Assembly: GCF_014696825.1 (NCBI RefSeq)
Contig: NZ_JACJQU010000001.1
Location: forward strand, 496,001 to 560,000
From: Anabaena sphaerica FACHB-251
GTDB lineage: Bacteria > Cyanobacteriota > Cyanobacteriia > Cyanobacteriales > Nostocaceae
Direction of reading: 5' to 3'
DNA length: 64,000 nt
Shown here one piece after another: positions 18,261 through 26,967 of the stretch. A model generated the notes under the pieces. The model was not told the origin of the DNA. It made no database searches and saw only the letters and a list, made by a program, of their open reading frames with translations. How positions within the stretch are numbered: position 1 is the stretch's first letter; each line of letters begins with the position of its first letter. The position numbers were made by a program, and so were the translations under genes.

Positions 18261-18770
18261 TTAAGAAATACTGATAATCCACGAGCCGAGATAACGCAGT
18301 AGTGGCACCTGTCCTGGGGAGAGAACTTGGCAGTTAAAATAGTAAATTCCGCCAAAGGGGGGATTCTGCACATTAGATAGCACTAACTCAACGCTCGTAC
18401 CAGCAGGTACTGGCTCTTGGGGAAATATTTCAATTACCCGTCCTTCTTTCTCCCATTTAACTTCAGATAGGGGAACGCTTTTACCATTGACTCTAACTTC
18501 AACATTTTTGGGATCAAAACTGCCTTTGTAATAATTAGGGTAAGTAATGGCAAATTGGGCAACTGCCAAGTTCATTTTTTTGGCGGGTAGTCTGAGTCTA
18601 TATCTATCAGTACCAAGTCTTTGTCCATCAAAATCTAACCGGAAGGGCAGCTGATTTTCTGACTTAACTCCGCTAAATAGTGTAAAACCCTGTGATTGCG
18701 CCAAAGTCGCAGCCGGAATACTTGTCAATAAACAACCAGTCACAGCTAAGGCAGAAAATAAACGTCGCAT
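18261..18770 (-). CDS. DUF2808 domain exported protein
   Basis: The 169-residue protein has a signal peptide (MRRLFSALAVTGCLLTSIPAATLAQ) and the cyanobacterial DUF2808 domain, with YRLRLPAKKMNLAVAQFAITYP and a conserved C-terminal PPFGGIYYFNCQ. It should act in the periplasm. The function is unknown. The coding region ends inside repeat-derived sequence (the CTTAACAAGG side), so the last residues may be recent. The start is the ATG at 18770. Confidence 0.8.
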   Translation of the reverse strand: MRRLFSALAVTGCLLTSIPAATLAQSQGFTLFSGVKSENQLPFRLDFDGQRLGTDRYRLRLPAKKMNLAVAQFAITYPNYYKGSFDPKNVEVRVNGKSVPLSEVKWEKEGRVIEIFPQEPVPAGTSVELVLSNVQNPPFGGIYYFNCQVLSPGQVPLLRYLGSWIISIS

Positions 18771-19616
18771 AGTTAGGCTTCCTCTGGTAAATATTATGTT
18801 TGTAATCTTAAGTAACAGTTTTGTTAGTATTATTAACTAAACTTTACTACTCTATGCTTGACAATGGACGATAAATATAAGCAAAAGTGCCTTTTTACTC
18901 TGACGGGGTGACAATGAAGGTAAAAACAAGGCATGGTGTCGGGTGTCGGGTATGGGGTGTAGAGACAACAAAGATTTGTAAATGGATTTTTGGTTGGTTT
19001 GTGTTTCAAATTATATACAAATATTGAGAAATATGACATTTTTTTATAAAAATTGAAATATGGTTTTAGCGATCGCTAGTTAAATTGCGATAAATTGGTT
19101 AGACTCAAACTTTCTGTCCGCCTGGGGTAGCTGCCAAGAAGTGATGTAAATAACTTTTTGTATCCTAGAGGCATCATCTAAAATCTGAATGTGTTTCTAT
19201 GAAGGTGCTTAATTATCAGTGTTTTGGTAATTGATAATATTTTGTAACAACAGGAATGAGCGAATAAATAGTTAAGAATTAAGTGAAAAAATATCAATTT
19301 CGCGAAATTTGATGAATACTTCAAAATGTCAGAAAGCAAAATCAAAACTTATCAATCCCGAAAAGAATCTGAAGACATAGATATAATATCAGGAAATCAA
19401 CATAAGATGTGCAGTAAGTAAACTAGTTTGCAACCATCTGGAATTATAACTGCAAGCCGCAAAGATTCTCTTTGCAGGGAGAAATAAGAATGGGAAAGAC
19501 AAAGTTCAAAGTTTAATCTACTATCAAAATTTATGGATAATCTTGCCTGTCTAGGGGCTACAAGTGACGTACATCCATAGTTAGCAGATATTAGGTATTC
19601 ATCTCCAGGAGATTTC
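18771..19616. other. 846 bp intergenic region upstream of pntA
   Basis: There is no convincing gene. A perfect 14 bp palindrome AATTTCGCGAAATT is at 19296-19309. It is a possible protein-binding site about 310 bases upstream of pntA. AGGAGAT directly precedes the pntA start. The region should hold promoters for both divergent genes. A reading frame at 18833-19039 lacks protein-like features. Confidence 0.5.
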
Positions 19617-20771
19617 ATGAAAATAGCAGTTGCTAAAGAAATTGAAGTTTGTGAACGTCGGGTGTCATTAATTCCTGACACAGTAGCCAAGTTAGTAAAA
19701 CAAGGCTTAGAGATTTTAGTAGAAAGTGGTGCGGGAGAAAAAGCATATTTCAGTGATGCTGACTATGAAGCAGCCGGAGCCAAAATTATCAGCGATGCAG
19801 CAACATTATGGAGTGAAGCTGATATATTGCTGAAAGTAAGTCCACCACAAGAACGAGAAGATGGACGCTCAGAAATAGATTTACTCAAACCAGGATCAGT
19901 TTTAATTAGCTTTCTTAATCCTTTGGGTAATCCTGTCGTAGCGCAACAATTGGCAAATCGTCAAATTACTGCTTTGAGTATGGAATTAATTCCCCGTACT
20001 ACTAGGGCGCAAAGTATGGATGCTTTATCTTCTCAAGCTTCACTAGCGGGGTATAAATCTGTATTGATTGCGGCGGCGGCATTACCGAAATATTTCCCAA
20101 TGTTGACAACTGCTGCGGGTACGATCGCTCCCGCTAAAGTATTTATTATGGGAGCAGGTGTAGCAGGATTGCAAGCGATCGCAACTGCTAGAAGATTAGG
20201 CGCAGTCGTAGAAGCCTTTGACATTCGCCCAGCCGTTAAAGAAGAAGTACAAAGCTTAGGCGCGAAATTCGTCGAAGTCAAACTAGAAGAAGAAACCGTT
20301 GCTGCTGGTGGTTACGCCAAAGAAATCTCCGAAGACAGTAAAAAACGCACTCAGGAACTAGTCGCTGAACACGTCAAAAACTCTGATGTGGTGATTACTA
20401 CCGCCCAAGTACCAGGAAGAAAAGCACCACAACTAGTTACCCAAGAAATGGTAGCTCAGATGAAACCCGGTTCAGTCATAGTAGACTTAGCCGCAGAACA
20501 AGGTGGAAACTGCGCTTGTACAGAAGCAGGTAAAGACATTGTTTGGAATGGTGTAACAATTATTGGCCCCATTAATTTACCCTCATCAATGCCAGTACAC
20601 GCCAGTCAACTGTATGCAAAGAATGTCACATCATTAATGCAACTGCTGATTAAAGACAAAGCCTTGCAAATCAACTTTGGTGACGACATCGTTGACGCAG
20701 CTTGCGTTACTCACGCTGGAGAAATTAGAAACCAACGAGTAAAGGATGCTTTGCAAGCAGTAGCGGTGTAA
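19617..20771 (+). CDS. pntA: NAD(P) transhydrogenase subunit alpha part 1
   Basis: The 384-residue NAD(H)-binding domain I of the proton-translocating transhydrogenase transfers hydride between NADH and NADP+ at the membrane. It has the start MKIAVAKEIEVCERRVSLIP, the RxxD-type catalytic loop region (RTTRAQSMDALSSQASLAGYKS) and the nucleotide-binding VFIMGAGVAGLQAIATARRLGA. In cyanobacteria this domain is a separate polypeptide, followed by a short membrane subunit and PntB, exactly as seen here. A 197-base gap with a mini-repeat separates it from the next subunit. Confidence 0.95.
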   Translation: MKIAVAKEIEVCERRVSLIPDTVAKLVKQGLEILVESGAGEKAYFSDADYEAAGAKIISDAATLWSEADILLKVSPPQEREDGRSEIDLLKPGSVLISFLNPLGNPVVAQQLANRQITALSMELIPRTTRAQSMDALSSQASLAGYKSVLIAAAALPKYFPMLTTAAGTIAPAKVFIMGAGVAGLQAIATARRLGAVVEAFDIRPAVKEEVQSLGAKFVEVKLEEETVAAGGYAKEISEDSKKRTQELVAEHVKNSDVVITTAQVPGRKAPQLVTQEMVAQMKPGSVIVDLAAEQGGNCACTEAGKDIVWNGVTIIGPINLPSSMPVHASQLYAKNVTSLMQLLIKDKALQINFGDDIVDAACVTHAGEIRNQRVKDALQAVAV

Positions 20772-20793
20772 CTAAACATAGATTGAATGAACC

Positions 20794-20850
20794 ACGTTCG
20801 CGAAGCGTGCCGATAGCTTGCGTGGCGACGCAGGAGCCATAGGCATAGGC
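20794..20850. repeat. GC-rich mini-repeat within the pnt operon
   Basis: ACGTTCGCGAAGCGTGCCGA and TTGCGTGGCGACGCAGGAGC are variants of the mini-repeat also found near 2501, 9178, 9265, 32043 and 33725. It sits between pntA and the membrane alpha subunit, followed by an ACGAAGAACACGAAGG-type repeat. Confidence 0.6.
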
Positions 20851-20968
20851 ACGAAGAACACGAAGGAAGAAGAGTTTGAGAGAGATTTTACGTGAGTGTT
20901 GTAGATTTTCTCTTTGCGTCTTTGCTCCTTTGCATCTTTGCTCGAAACTCATTAACTCCAAAATCAAA

Positions 20969-21262
20969 ATGACAGAAGCATTACTTGCGGCCTTATTTGT
21001 ACTCGTCTTAGCCTCCTTCATCGGCTTTGAAGTCATCAACAAAGTTCCCCCCACATTACACACCCCCTTAATGTCCGGTTCAAACGCTATTTCCGGCATT
21101 TCCGTAATTGGGGCAATATTAGCTGCTGGGGAGAGAAACACCAATTTATCAGTAATTCTCGGCTTAATTGCGGTGATATTGGCAATGGTTAACGTTGTCG
21201 GTGGTTTTTTAGTAACAGACAGAATGCTGCAAATGTTTAAGAAAAAGGAAGTTAAAGCATGA
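20969..21262 (+). CDS. pntAB: NAD(P) transhydrogenase subunit alpha part 2 (membrane)
   Basis: The 97-residue membrane subunit has three hydrophobic helices (LLAALFVLVLASFIGFEVI, ISVIGAILAAG, LIAVILAMVNVVGGFLV) and forms part of the proton channel. The ATG at 20969 matches the family's MTEALLAALFVLVLA start; a start at 20876 would read through intergenic repeats. Its stop overlaps the pntB start by four bases (ATGA). Confidence 0.93.
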   Translation: MTEALLAALFVLVLASFIGFEVINKVPPTLHTPLMSGSNAISGISVIGAILAAGERNTNLSVILGLIAVILAMVNVVGGFLVTDRMLQMFKKKEVKA

Positions 21263-22662
21263 GCGACTTTTTACCAACTGGGATACAGCTAACTTACTTA
21301 GTCGCTGCATCGTTATTTATTCTCGGTTTGAAAAAACTCGGTTCTCCCGCTACAGCTAGAAACGGTAATCTTGTCGCTGCTGTGGGGATGCTGTTAGCTG
21401 TTGTTGCCACTTTATTAGATCAGCACGTATTAAATTACGAGATGATATTGATAGGTTTGGTGATTGGTTCTATTATTGGAGCGATCGCAGCTTACAAAGT
21501 GCAAATGACCGAAATGCCCCAAATGGTGGGTTTACTCAACGGTTTGGGTGGCGCATCTTCCGCACTTATTGCAGTTGCTGAATTTTGGCGGTTGTTAGGA
21601 AGTTCTAAACCTATCCCCCTCGATGTCAACATTTCCATGTTATTGGATGTGTTAATCGGTGGCGTGACATTAACAGGTAGTTTTCTCGCTTTTGCCAAAT
21701 TGCAAGGTTTAGTTAGTGGTACTCCTATTACCTTTCCTTTCCAGCAACCATTTAACCTCTTGCTGTTGGGTTCATATTTAGCCGGAAGTGCATATTTAAT
21801 CATCTCACCCGATAGTTTACCCATCTTTTTAGCGGTGGTAGCTGTTTCCTTGGTATTGGGTGTGATGTTCGTCCTCCCCATTGGTGGGGGTGATATGCCG
21901 GTGGTAATCTCCCTGTTGAACTCCCTCTCCGGTGTGGCTGCGGCTGCGGCTGGGTTTGTGGTGATGAACAATATGTTAATCATCGCCGGTGCTTTGGTGG
22001 GCGCTTCTGGTTTAATCCTTACAGAAATTATGTGTAAGGCTATGAACCGTTCTTTGTTCAGTGTCTTATTTAGTGCTTTTGGTTCAGTTTCTACTGCTGC
22101 TGCTACTGCTAGTGGTGGTGCAAGTAGTCAACCAGTTCGCAGTATTGATGCTGAAGAAGGGGCGATGATGTTGGGATATGCTCGTTCTGTGGTAATTGTC
22201 CCAGGATACGGTATGGCGGTTGCTCAAGCACAGCATAGCGTCCGGGAGTTGGCAGATCAACTAGAACGCATGGGTGTGGATGTGAAATATGCGATACATC
22301 CGGTTGCGGGGAGAATGCCGGGACACATGAATGTATTATTGGCGGAAGCTAATGTACCTTATACGCAGTTGTACGATATGGAGGATATTAATCCCCAGTT
22401 TGAACAAGCTGATGTGGCGTTAGTGATTGGTGCTAATGATGTGGTCAATCCTGCGGCGCGTAGTGATGCGAGTAGTCCTATTTATGGGATGCCGATTTTG
22501 GAGGTTGATCGCGCAAAGCAGACTATTGTGATTAAGCGTGGTATGAGTGCTGGTTTTGCTGGTGTTGATAATGAGTTGTTTTATAAGGATAAAACGACGA
22601 TGTTGTTTGGTAGTGCTAAGGATATGGTGGCTAAGTTGGTTAGTGAGGTGAAGCAACTTTAG
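21259..22662 (+). CDS. pntB: NAD(P) transhydrogenase subunit beta
   Basis: The 467-residue PntB has about eight membrane helices in the first 270 residues and the NADP(H)-binding domain III at the C-terminus. The latter shows VVIVPGYGMAVAQAQHSV, GRMPGHMNVLLAEANVPY, DVALVIGANDVVNPAA and KRGMSAGFAGVDNELFY. All conserved motifs are present. It is translationally coupled to the membrane alpha subunit. The complex supplies NADPH from NADH using the proton gradient. Confidence 0.95.
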   Translation: MSDFLPTGIQLTYLVAASLFILGLKKLGSPATARNGNLVAAVGMLLAVVATLLDQHVLNYEMILIGLVIGSIIGAIAAYKVQMTEMPQMVGLLNGLGGASSALIAVAEFWRLLGSSKPIPLDVNISMLLDVLIGGVTLTGSFLAFAKLQGLVSGTPITFPFQQPFNLLLLGSYLAGSAYLIISPDSLPIFLAVVAVSLVLGVMFVLPIGGGDMPVVISLLNSLSGVAAAAAGFVVMNNMLIIAGALVGASGLILTEIMCKAMNRSLFSVLFSAFGSVSTAAATASGGASSQPVRSIDAEEGAMMLGYARSVVIVPGYGMAVAQAQHSVRELADQLERMGVDVKYAIHPVAGRMPGHMNVLLAEANVPYTQLYDMEDINPQFEQADVALVIGANDVVNPAARSDASSPIYGMPILEVDRAKQTIVIKRGMSAGFAGVDNELFYKDKTTMLFGSAKDMVAKLVSEVKQL

Positions 22663-22872
22663 GTTAAATATTGTGCAGGGTGTGTCAAATAAGCAAGTAA
22701 GTTATATCAGTAGTTTATTTTCGAGTTTGACGCACCAATCTTATATTAAACTCTTTGTTATGCTTTTGAAGTTTTGATAATATTTTTATAAATTCTGTCT
22801 AATTTAAGTTATAATTTGCAATTAAATTAGAATAAAAATGTCAAATTAATTTATTTACAAGGAAGGATAATT

Positions 22873-23889
22873 ATGTTGCATACAAAAATTAAAGAATTAC
22901 AAGAAGAAAATTCTAAATTAACTACTACAAATCCTATTTTAAATGCTTTCTCTCTAGACAGATGCAAAGAAATTGATGAAGCTGCGGAGAATGATAAATT
23001 TATTGCTCAACACAGGAATGAAATACTTGATCACTTAAAAAAATGTTCAGTTGGACATACTTCTGAATTTAAACAAGCTTTTGATATTTACAATGAAATC
23101 ATAACATATTTATTTCTTAATAATATAGGTAAAAATAGAAGTTTCTCAGTTATAAGAGTACCAGAAGATAATAAAGGAACTCCTGACTTTGAAGTTAATT
23201 TTACTCATGGAGAAACTTTTTATATTGAAATGAAAACTTTAGGATTTAATGATGGTGACAATAATTATGTAAAAGCAACTAATAAAGGTTTAGAAGCTAA
23301 AGTTTCTTTAACTGAACAAATAAATTCTGGAGAACCAATAGCAATTAGTGAAGTAGTTGTTAGTCCATTCAGAAAAGAAAATAAAGGTTATCAATATAAT
23401 CATCTAAATCAAACAAGAATTATTGATAGTATAATTAATAAACTTAATGAAGATGTAATCAAAACAAAACAATTTGCAAAAGGAAAAACTATACTTTTGG
23501 TTAATTTATCTCTAATGTCAATGTTACCACAAATTTGGCAATTAAATTCCGTACCTATATATCAAGAAAAACTTTATAAATCTATGATTAGCGGTATTTT
23601 GTGGTACTCAGCTTTTGGAAAATTTAATGAAAGAATATTTACAACTATTGAAGGTGAAGGATCTAAAAATATAGAAGGTGAGTTAAGTACAGAAGGAATC
23701 TTGAATAAATATGAATTTGTGAAAGCTGTATGCTTCCAAATAGAAGATGAACAGGGTAATCTTAAATTAGTAGGATTTTATAGAGAAAACGATAAAGATG
23801 AAATTTATCATCTGATTTACCCAATTTGTGATTTTGTTAATAATGATTATAATACACACGGTTATGAGATTCTTCAGAATATAGTTTAA
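22873..23889 (+). CDS. Unknown protein with PD-(D/E)XK nuclease-like motif
   Basis: I do not recognise this 338-residue protein. Its first 20 residues are a short heptad-like helix. A likely nuclease core follows: E75 in a helix, then GTPDFEVNF (D105) and FYIEMKTL (E119 and K121), which is the D...ExK spacing of PD-(D/E)XK enzymes. The C-terminal half is rich in aromatic and acidic residues with no motif I can name. The start has GGAAGGA eight bases upstream. The gene is strikingly AT-rich compared with pntB and stands alone at the border of the toxin-antitoxin island, so recent acquisition is likely. It could be a solitary restriction or anti-phage nuclease; no methyltransferase is adjacent. 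Confidence 0.55.
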   Translation: MLHTKIKELQEENSKLTTTNPILNAFSLDRCKEIDEAAENDKFIAQHRNEILDHLKKCSVGHTSEFKQAFDIYNEIITYLFLNNIGKNRSFSVIRVPEDNKGTPDFEVNFTHGETFYIEMKTLGFNDGDNNYVKATNKGLEAKVSLTEQINSGEPIAISEVVVSPFRKENKGYQYNHLNQTRIIDSIINKLNEDVIKTKQFAKGKTILLVNLSLMSMLPQIWQLNSVPIYQEKLYKSMISGILWYSAFGKFNERIFTTIEGEGSKNIEGELSTEGILNKYEFVKAVCFQIEDEQGNLKLVGFYRENDKDEIYHLIYPICDFVNNDYNTHGYEILQNIV

Positions 23890-23963
23890 TGAAAAATCCA
23901 AATCTAAAATTTTCTACCCATGACAATAATCAAACATTTAGTTATATAATGTTTAATGTTCTT

Positions 23964-24386
23964 CTATAAACTGCATACAAAGTCTACAATTAAAATATGA
24001 TATAGTTCTGATGCTTTTCCCCATTCACCTACTATATTTTGATATTCGACTTTTGAATCTGAAATAAATTGACCAACTCGAATAGTACGAAAATTCTTAG
24101 TTTGGCAATTTGTTTGTAACCTAGCATAACTAGCATCAGGATTAACAATATCATACATGACTATTCCACCTTTTTTTATAATTCCATTGGTATTAAGAAA
24201 AGCAGGTTCATCATATTGATTAGCATCAATATTTGCTTGTGAAGGTTCTGTACCTGGAACTTTTTCCCAGTTGGCGTTTTTTATTGTGTCTGTTGCTGCT
24301 ATTGCTGGTATTGCAAAAGATAAAAAAATACTCAAAATAGCAGTTTTACATAAAATGTTTAGCAAGGTATGTTTTATATCAAGCAT
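23964..24386 (-). CDS. Small exported protein of unknown function
   Basis: The 140-residue protein begins with a signal peptide (MLDIKHTLLNILCKTAILSIFLSFAIPAIAA). The mature part has a tryptophan-led start (NWEKVPG), an acidic middle and two cysteines (C105-region QTNCQTKNFRT and the C-terminal DFVCSL) that could form a disulfide. The layout is reminiscent of surface-adhesin E-like small secreted proteins, but similarity is weak. An upstream in-frame ATG at 24437 would add 17 charged residues before the signal and is less likely. It is convergent with the nuclease-like gene, 74 bases away. Confidence 0.5.
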   Translation of the reverse strand: MLDIKHTLLNILCKTAILSIFLSFAIPAIAATDTIKNANWEKVPGTEPSQANIDANQYDEPAFLNTNGIIKKGGIVMYDIVNPDASYARLQTNCQTKNFRTIRVGQFISDSKVEYQNIVGEWGKASELYHILIVDFVCSL

Positions 24387-24742
24387 GATTTTAGAAGATT
24401 CTAATTTTTTTATTAATATATTCTTCAACACTTCCAATATTTACAGATCAATAAACCAAATACAACAGAAATAATACTGCATCCTATTATTAAATTTCAT
24501 TAAATCCAAGTATTTATACGAATATACTATTTTACTTTACAGTTATGATTGTAAGATTAATTTGCTTTTTGCAAAAATAAGCGATCGCTCTTTCTTCTCT
24601 TCTTCCTTCGTGTTCTTCGTGTCTTCGTGGTTCGTTAAAAAAGGATGTTGGGGAGTTGAAGGGGTGCGATCCTCTGCGTTCTCTGCGTCTCTGCGGTTCG
24701 TTTAAAAAAAGATATTGGGTGAAAATGAGTGATCGCTGTTTA
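24387..24742. other. Repeat-bearing spacer before the toxin-antitoxin island
   Basis: It holds a GCGATCGC octamer, short CTTCGTG-type and TCTCTGCG-type repeats (24590-24700), and one copy of the island repeat (GTTGGGGAGTTG then GGGGTGCGAT, 24647-24670). No gene is seen. Confidence 0.55.
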
Positions 24743-25144
24743 CTAAATCTCCCAATCTTCTAATTTTAAATTATCAATTCTACTAAATTCTCTAGTATTG
24801 TGAGTAATTAAAGTTAAATTATTAGCGATCGCAATAGCAGCAATGTGTAAATCATTATTTCCTATAGGAGTACCTTTAGCAGCCAATTTACTACGAATTT
24901 CACCATAAATTACAGCGCATTCATCATCAAACTTCAAAGAACCAAAACGATCTAAAAATTCCTGCTGCTTTTGCAGAGTTTTCGCAGGATTATTTGTTCT
25001 CATTGCACCATAAAATAATTCCGCTTTGACAATAGAACAAACTACTATATCTATATCGGATAAATCTTGAAGACGCTGAATAATCTTTTCTGATCTTTGA
25101 TTAAGATATTGAATACAAACATTACTATCTAATAAATATCTCAT
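24743..25144 (-). CDS. VapC-type PIN-domain toxin
   Basis: The 133-residue PIN ribonuclease has the N-terminal LLDSNVCIQYL (D6), the acidic VKAELFYG motif and the C-terminal GNNDLHIAAIAIANNLTLITHNTREF. All acidic catalytic positions are kept, so it is probably an active RNA-cutting toxin. It follows its presumed antitoxin gene by 12 bases on the same strand. Confidence 0.88.
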   Translation of the reverse strand: MRYLLDSNVCIQYLNQRSEKIIQRLQDLSDIDIVVCSIVKAELFYGAMRTNNPAKTLQKQQEFLDRFGSLKFDDECAVIYGEIRSKLAAKGTPIGNNDLHIAAIAIANNLTLITHNTREFSRIDNLKLEDWEI

Positions 25145-25156
25145 CAGTTTGTATTC

Positions 25157-25459
25157 CTAACAATTAATCATTTCTTCTAAGCTATCATCTAAAGTATCAT
25201 CAATACCTAAATTATCCAGAATAATTGGATCATCAGCACAACTTCCTGCGGTTTTATTAATGAATTCTTGCCAGTCTAAATTGTGTTTTTCTGTGTTTAT
25301 CAAAGTTGTTGGTTTATTGATTAAATTTTGACGAAATAAACGGACAATTTCCAATATTTCTGGTATATATTCTTCTGGAGTTTGGGCAATTTCTAATAAT
25401 AAATCATTCCAGGGTGTAGTTGAGGATGTTTCTGTGATGACTTGGTGATTATTAATCAT
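25157..25459 (-). CDS. Presumed antitoxin, module A (shared N-terminus family)
   Basis: The 100-residue protein is encoded directly before a VapC toxin gene, which suggests that it is the antitoxin. Its first 44 residues (MINN...TPEEYIPEILEIVRLFRQ) match those of the protein at 26968-27297 at about 34 of 44 positions, while the remainder is unrelated. The upstream DNA of the two genes is also nearly identical. The C-terminal part is acidic (CADDPIILDNLGIDDTLDD), as expected for a toxin-binding tail. I do not recognise a named antitoxin fold. Confidence 0.65.
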   Translation of the reverse strand: MINNHQVITETSSTTPWNDLLLEIAQTPEEYIPEILEIVRLFRQNLINKPTTLINTEKHNLDWQEFINKTAGSCADDPIILDNLGIDDTLDDSLEEMINC

Positions 25460-25493
25460 AAAATACTAGATTTGATTATTTTTACATATTATC

Positions 25494-25504
25494 AGTATAT
25501 CAGA
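25494..25504. promoter_or_regulatory. Shared motif upstream of antitoxin genes, copy A
   Basis: AGTATATCAGA occurs here, at 26391-26401, and (as AGTATATCA) at 27332-27340, each 35 to 70 bases before an antitoxin start in the same orientation. It may be part of a promoter or an operator bound by the antitoxins. Confidence 0.35.
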
Positions 25505-25540
25505 TCAGAATCAGCAAGTGTAACTTACCCAAATAACGAT

Positions 25541-25597
25541 ACTTTGGGGGAGTTGAGGGAGTACGATAGCGAAGCGATCCGTAGGAATCGCTCTTCC
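25541..25597. repeat. Island repeat with hairpin, between toxin-antitoxin modules
   Basis: The unit TTTGGGGGAGTTGAGGGAG is followed by GCGATAGCGAAGC-like and GTAGGAATCGC sequence that can fold back. Related units are at 24647-24670, 26425-26502 and 28628-28652, always between modules. Confidence 0.6.
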
Positions 25598-25604
25598 AAT
25601 ATAA

Positions 25605-26045
25605 TTAAACAACACTACGTGGATCAACAACTACAATATCCGAAAACCGTTTAAAATCATCAACATTAAATGTTAATAAATGTGTAATATTATGAGCTAA
25701 CATAGCCGCTACTAAACGAGCATCATGTACCTGTTTTCCCATCACTTGATATTTAATAACAAGTGATTCCCACTCAGTAAAAATTTGTGGTGTATCCAAC
25801 TCCAATATAAATATATTTTTAAGTTTTTCGCTTTCTTCTTCAGCTTGAGTGATAGATAAACCTAACCCATTTTTATCAAGAGGTCTTGTAGCAACAGCCC
25901 AAAATTCAATTATATTTTGTGGAATAATACATAAAAAATCACCTTGCTTTTTGAGCGTTAAAATTGCCCTTTAAGCATCAAGGTGCATGGGACTATTTTT
26001 TTGTACCAAACGCAGTAAAATATTAGTATCTACCAGATATTTCAT
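25605..26045 (-). pseudogene. VapC-type PIN toxin interrupted by one in-frame stop codon
   Basis: Reading from the ATG at 26045 gives MKYLVDTNILLRLVQKNSPM, then HLDA, a TAA stop at 25971-25973 (codon 25), then an uninterrupted PIN protein to 25605. The latter includes IIPQNIIEFWAVATRP, QVHDARLVAAMLAHNITHLLTFN and DFKRF. There is no frameshift. A single CAA to TAA change would restore a normal 146-residue toxin. The start overlaps the antitoxin stop by four bases. A short protein from an internal ATG at 25805 would lack the first catalytic aspartate, so the toxin is most likely inactive. Confidence 0.85.
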
Positions 26046-26332
26046 AACATTTCATCTTCTCTGGTATAAATACTATCTCGACTAATAGCTGCATCTGAAA
26101 GTGGTGGTGCTACAGCAAAAGCAGGACTATTGATTAAATTCATTAGTGCTGTTTCCCAATCTTCCTCATTTGTTAATTGAGAAAAAGATTTTTCCTCTTG
26201 ATTTTTCAAACTATCTTCAATCAAAGATTCAAGATAAGATTCAATTGATAAACCTTGTTTAGTAGCTTGGGTAATCAGACGATCTTCTATTTCTGGTTTT
26301 AATTGTAGTTGTATAGTTTTATATTGTTTCAT
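26042..26332 (-). CDS. Antitoxin (ribbon-helix-helix-like) of a VapBC module
   Basis: The 96-residue protein starts YKTIQLQLKPEIEDRLITQATKQGLSIESYLESLIE, a typical ribbon-helix-helix-like antitoxin N-terminus. The C-terminal half would wrap the toxin. Its TGA overlaps the ATG of the interrupted PIN toxin gene (ATGA), showing translational coupling. The antitoxin remains intact although its toxin is broken. Confidence 0.75.
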   Translation of the reverse strand: MKQYKTIQLQLKPEIEDRLITQATKQGLSIESYLESLIEDSLKNQEEKSFSQLTNEEDWETALMNLINSPAFAVAPPLSDAAISRDSIYTREDEML

Positions 26333-26390
26333 ATTTTTAGATTCTAGTTAATTACTATCAAGTAAATGATGATTAACTTGATCTATTAAA

Positions 26391-26401
26391 AGTATATCAG
26401 A
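26391..26401. promoter_or_regulatory. Shared motif upstream of antitoxin genes, copy B
   Basis: AGTATATCAGA, identical to 25494-25504. The surrounding DNA here is otherwise unlike the other two copies, so the motif itself seems conserved. Confidence 0.35.
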
Positions 26402-26424
26402 TTTAAACACCGAAAGTATGGCTG

Positions 26425-26502
26425 TTTGGGAAGTTGGAGGGAGTGCGATAGCGAAGCTGACCGAAGGTATCGCTATTTGGGAAGTTAAGGGGATGCGATC
26501 GC
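26425..26502. repeat. Island repeat, two tandem units
   Basis: Two units in a row: TTTGGGAAGTTGGAGGGAG with GCGATAGCGAAGC and CGAAGGTATCGC (a hairpin, 26446-26473), then TTTGGGAAGTTAAGGGGATG leading into a GCGATCGC octamer at about 26495. It lies in the spacer between two toxin-antitoxin modules. Confidence 0.6.
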
Positions 26503-26511
26503 TCTCACCTT

Positions 26512-26961
26512 TTAAATTTCTCCCCATTCTCTAGCATCAGTAAAAAGAGAAAGATGCTTTTTATTACTCGTGGCAATAATTACCTCATGATCATAATTAG
26601 CAACTAAAATAGATTGAGCATCTAAAATAACATCACCATCCAAAGCTTTATTATCTGCTGTAGATTTACCTTGATTTCTCGCTTTAGCCCATAATTCTGC
26701 TGCTTTTAACATTACTTCTGTGGTAATAGGAAGATAAATAATTTCTGCTTTCAGTTGATTAAGTTTTCTAATTCCTGATAACTTATTTGCTCTTAATAAT
26801 TCCCGTCTAATTTCATAATCTATAATTTCTGGTAAAATGACTTCATAACCTCTGTCAAAAAGACTATAAAACCATTCTTGACATTGCACAGCTAGAGGAT
26901 TTCCTTTAGGATTAGTAATTAATCCCACAGGTGCAGAATCTAAAAAAATAACCTTACTCAT
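26512..26961 (-). CDS. PIN-domain toxin
   Basis: The 149-residue protein has an N-terminal VIFLDSAPVGLITNPKG, an acidic EIIDYEIRRELLRANK motif and a later GDVILDAQSILVANYDHEVIIATSNKKHLSLF. These match a PIN-like ribonuclease of the type common in cyanobacteria. The catalytic acids appear present. It starts six bases after its presumed antitoxin gene. It is not closely similar to the VapC at 24743. Confidence 0.75.
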   Translation of the reverse strand: MSKVIFLDSAPVGLITNPKGNPLAVQCQEWFYSLFDRGYEVILPEIIDYEIRRELLRANKLSGIRKLNQLKAEIIYLPITTEVMLKAAELWAKARNQGKSTADNKALDGDVILDAQSILVANYDHEVIIATSNKKHLSLFTDAREWGEI

Positions 26962-26967
26962 TTTATT

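Noticed and set aside
18080-18373. Reading frames through the heptamer array near 18.1-18.4 kb
   Set aside because: They translate GGCAGGA and CTGTTCC repeats and overlap the clear DUF2808 gene.
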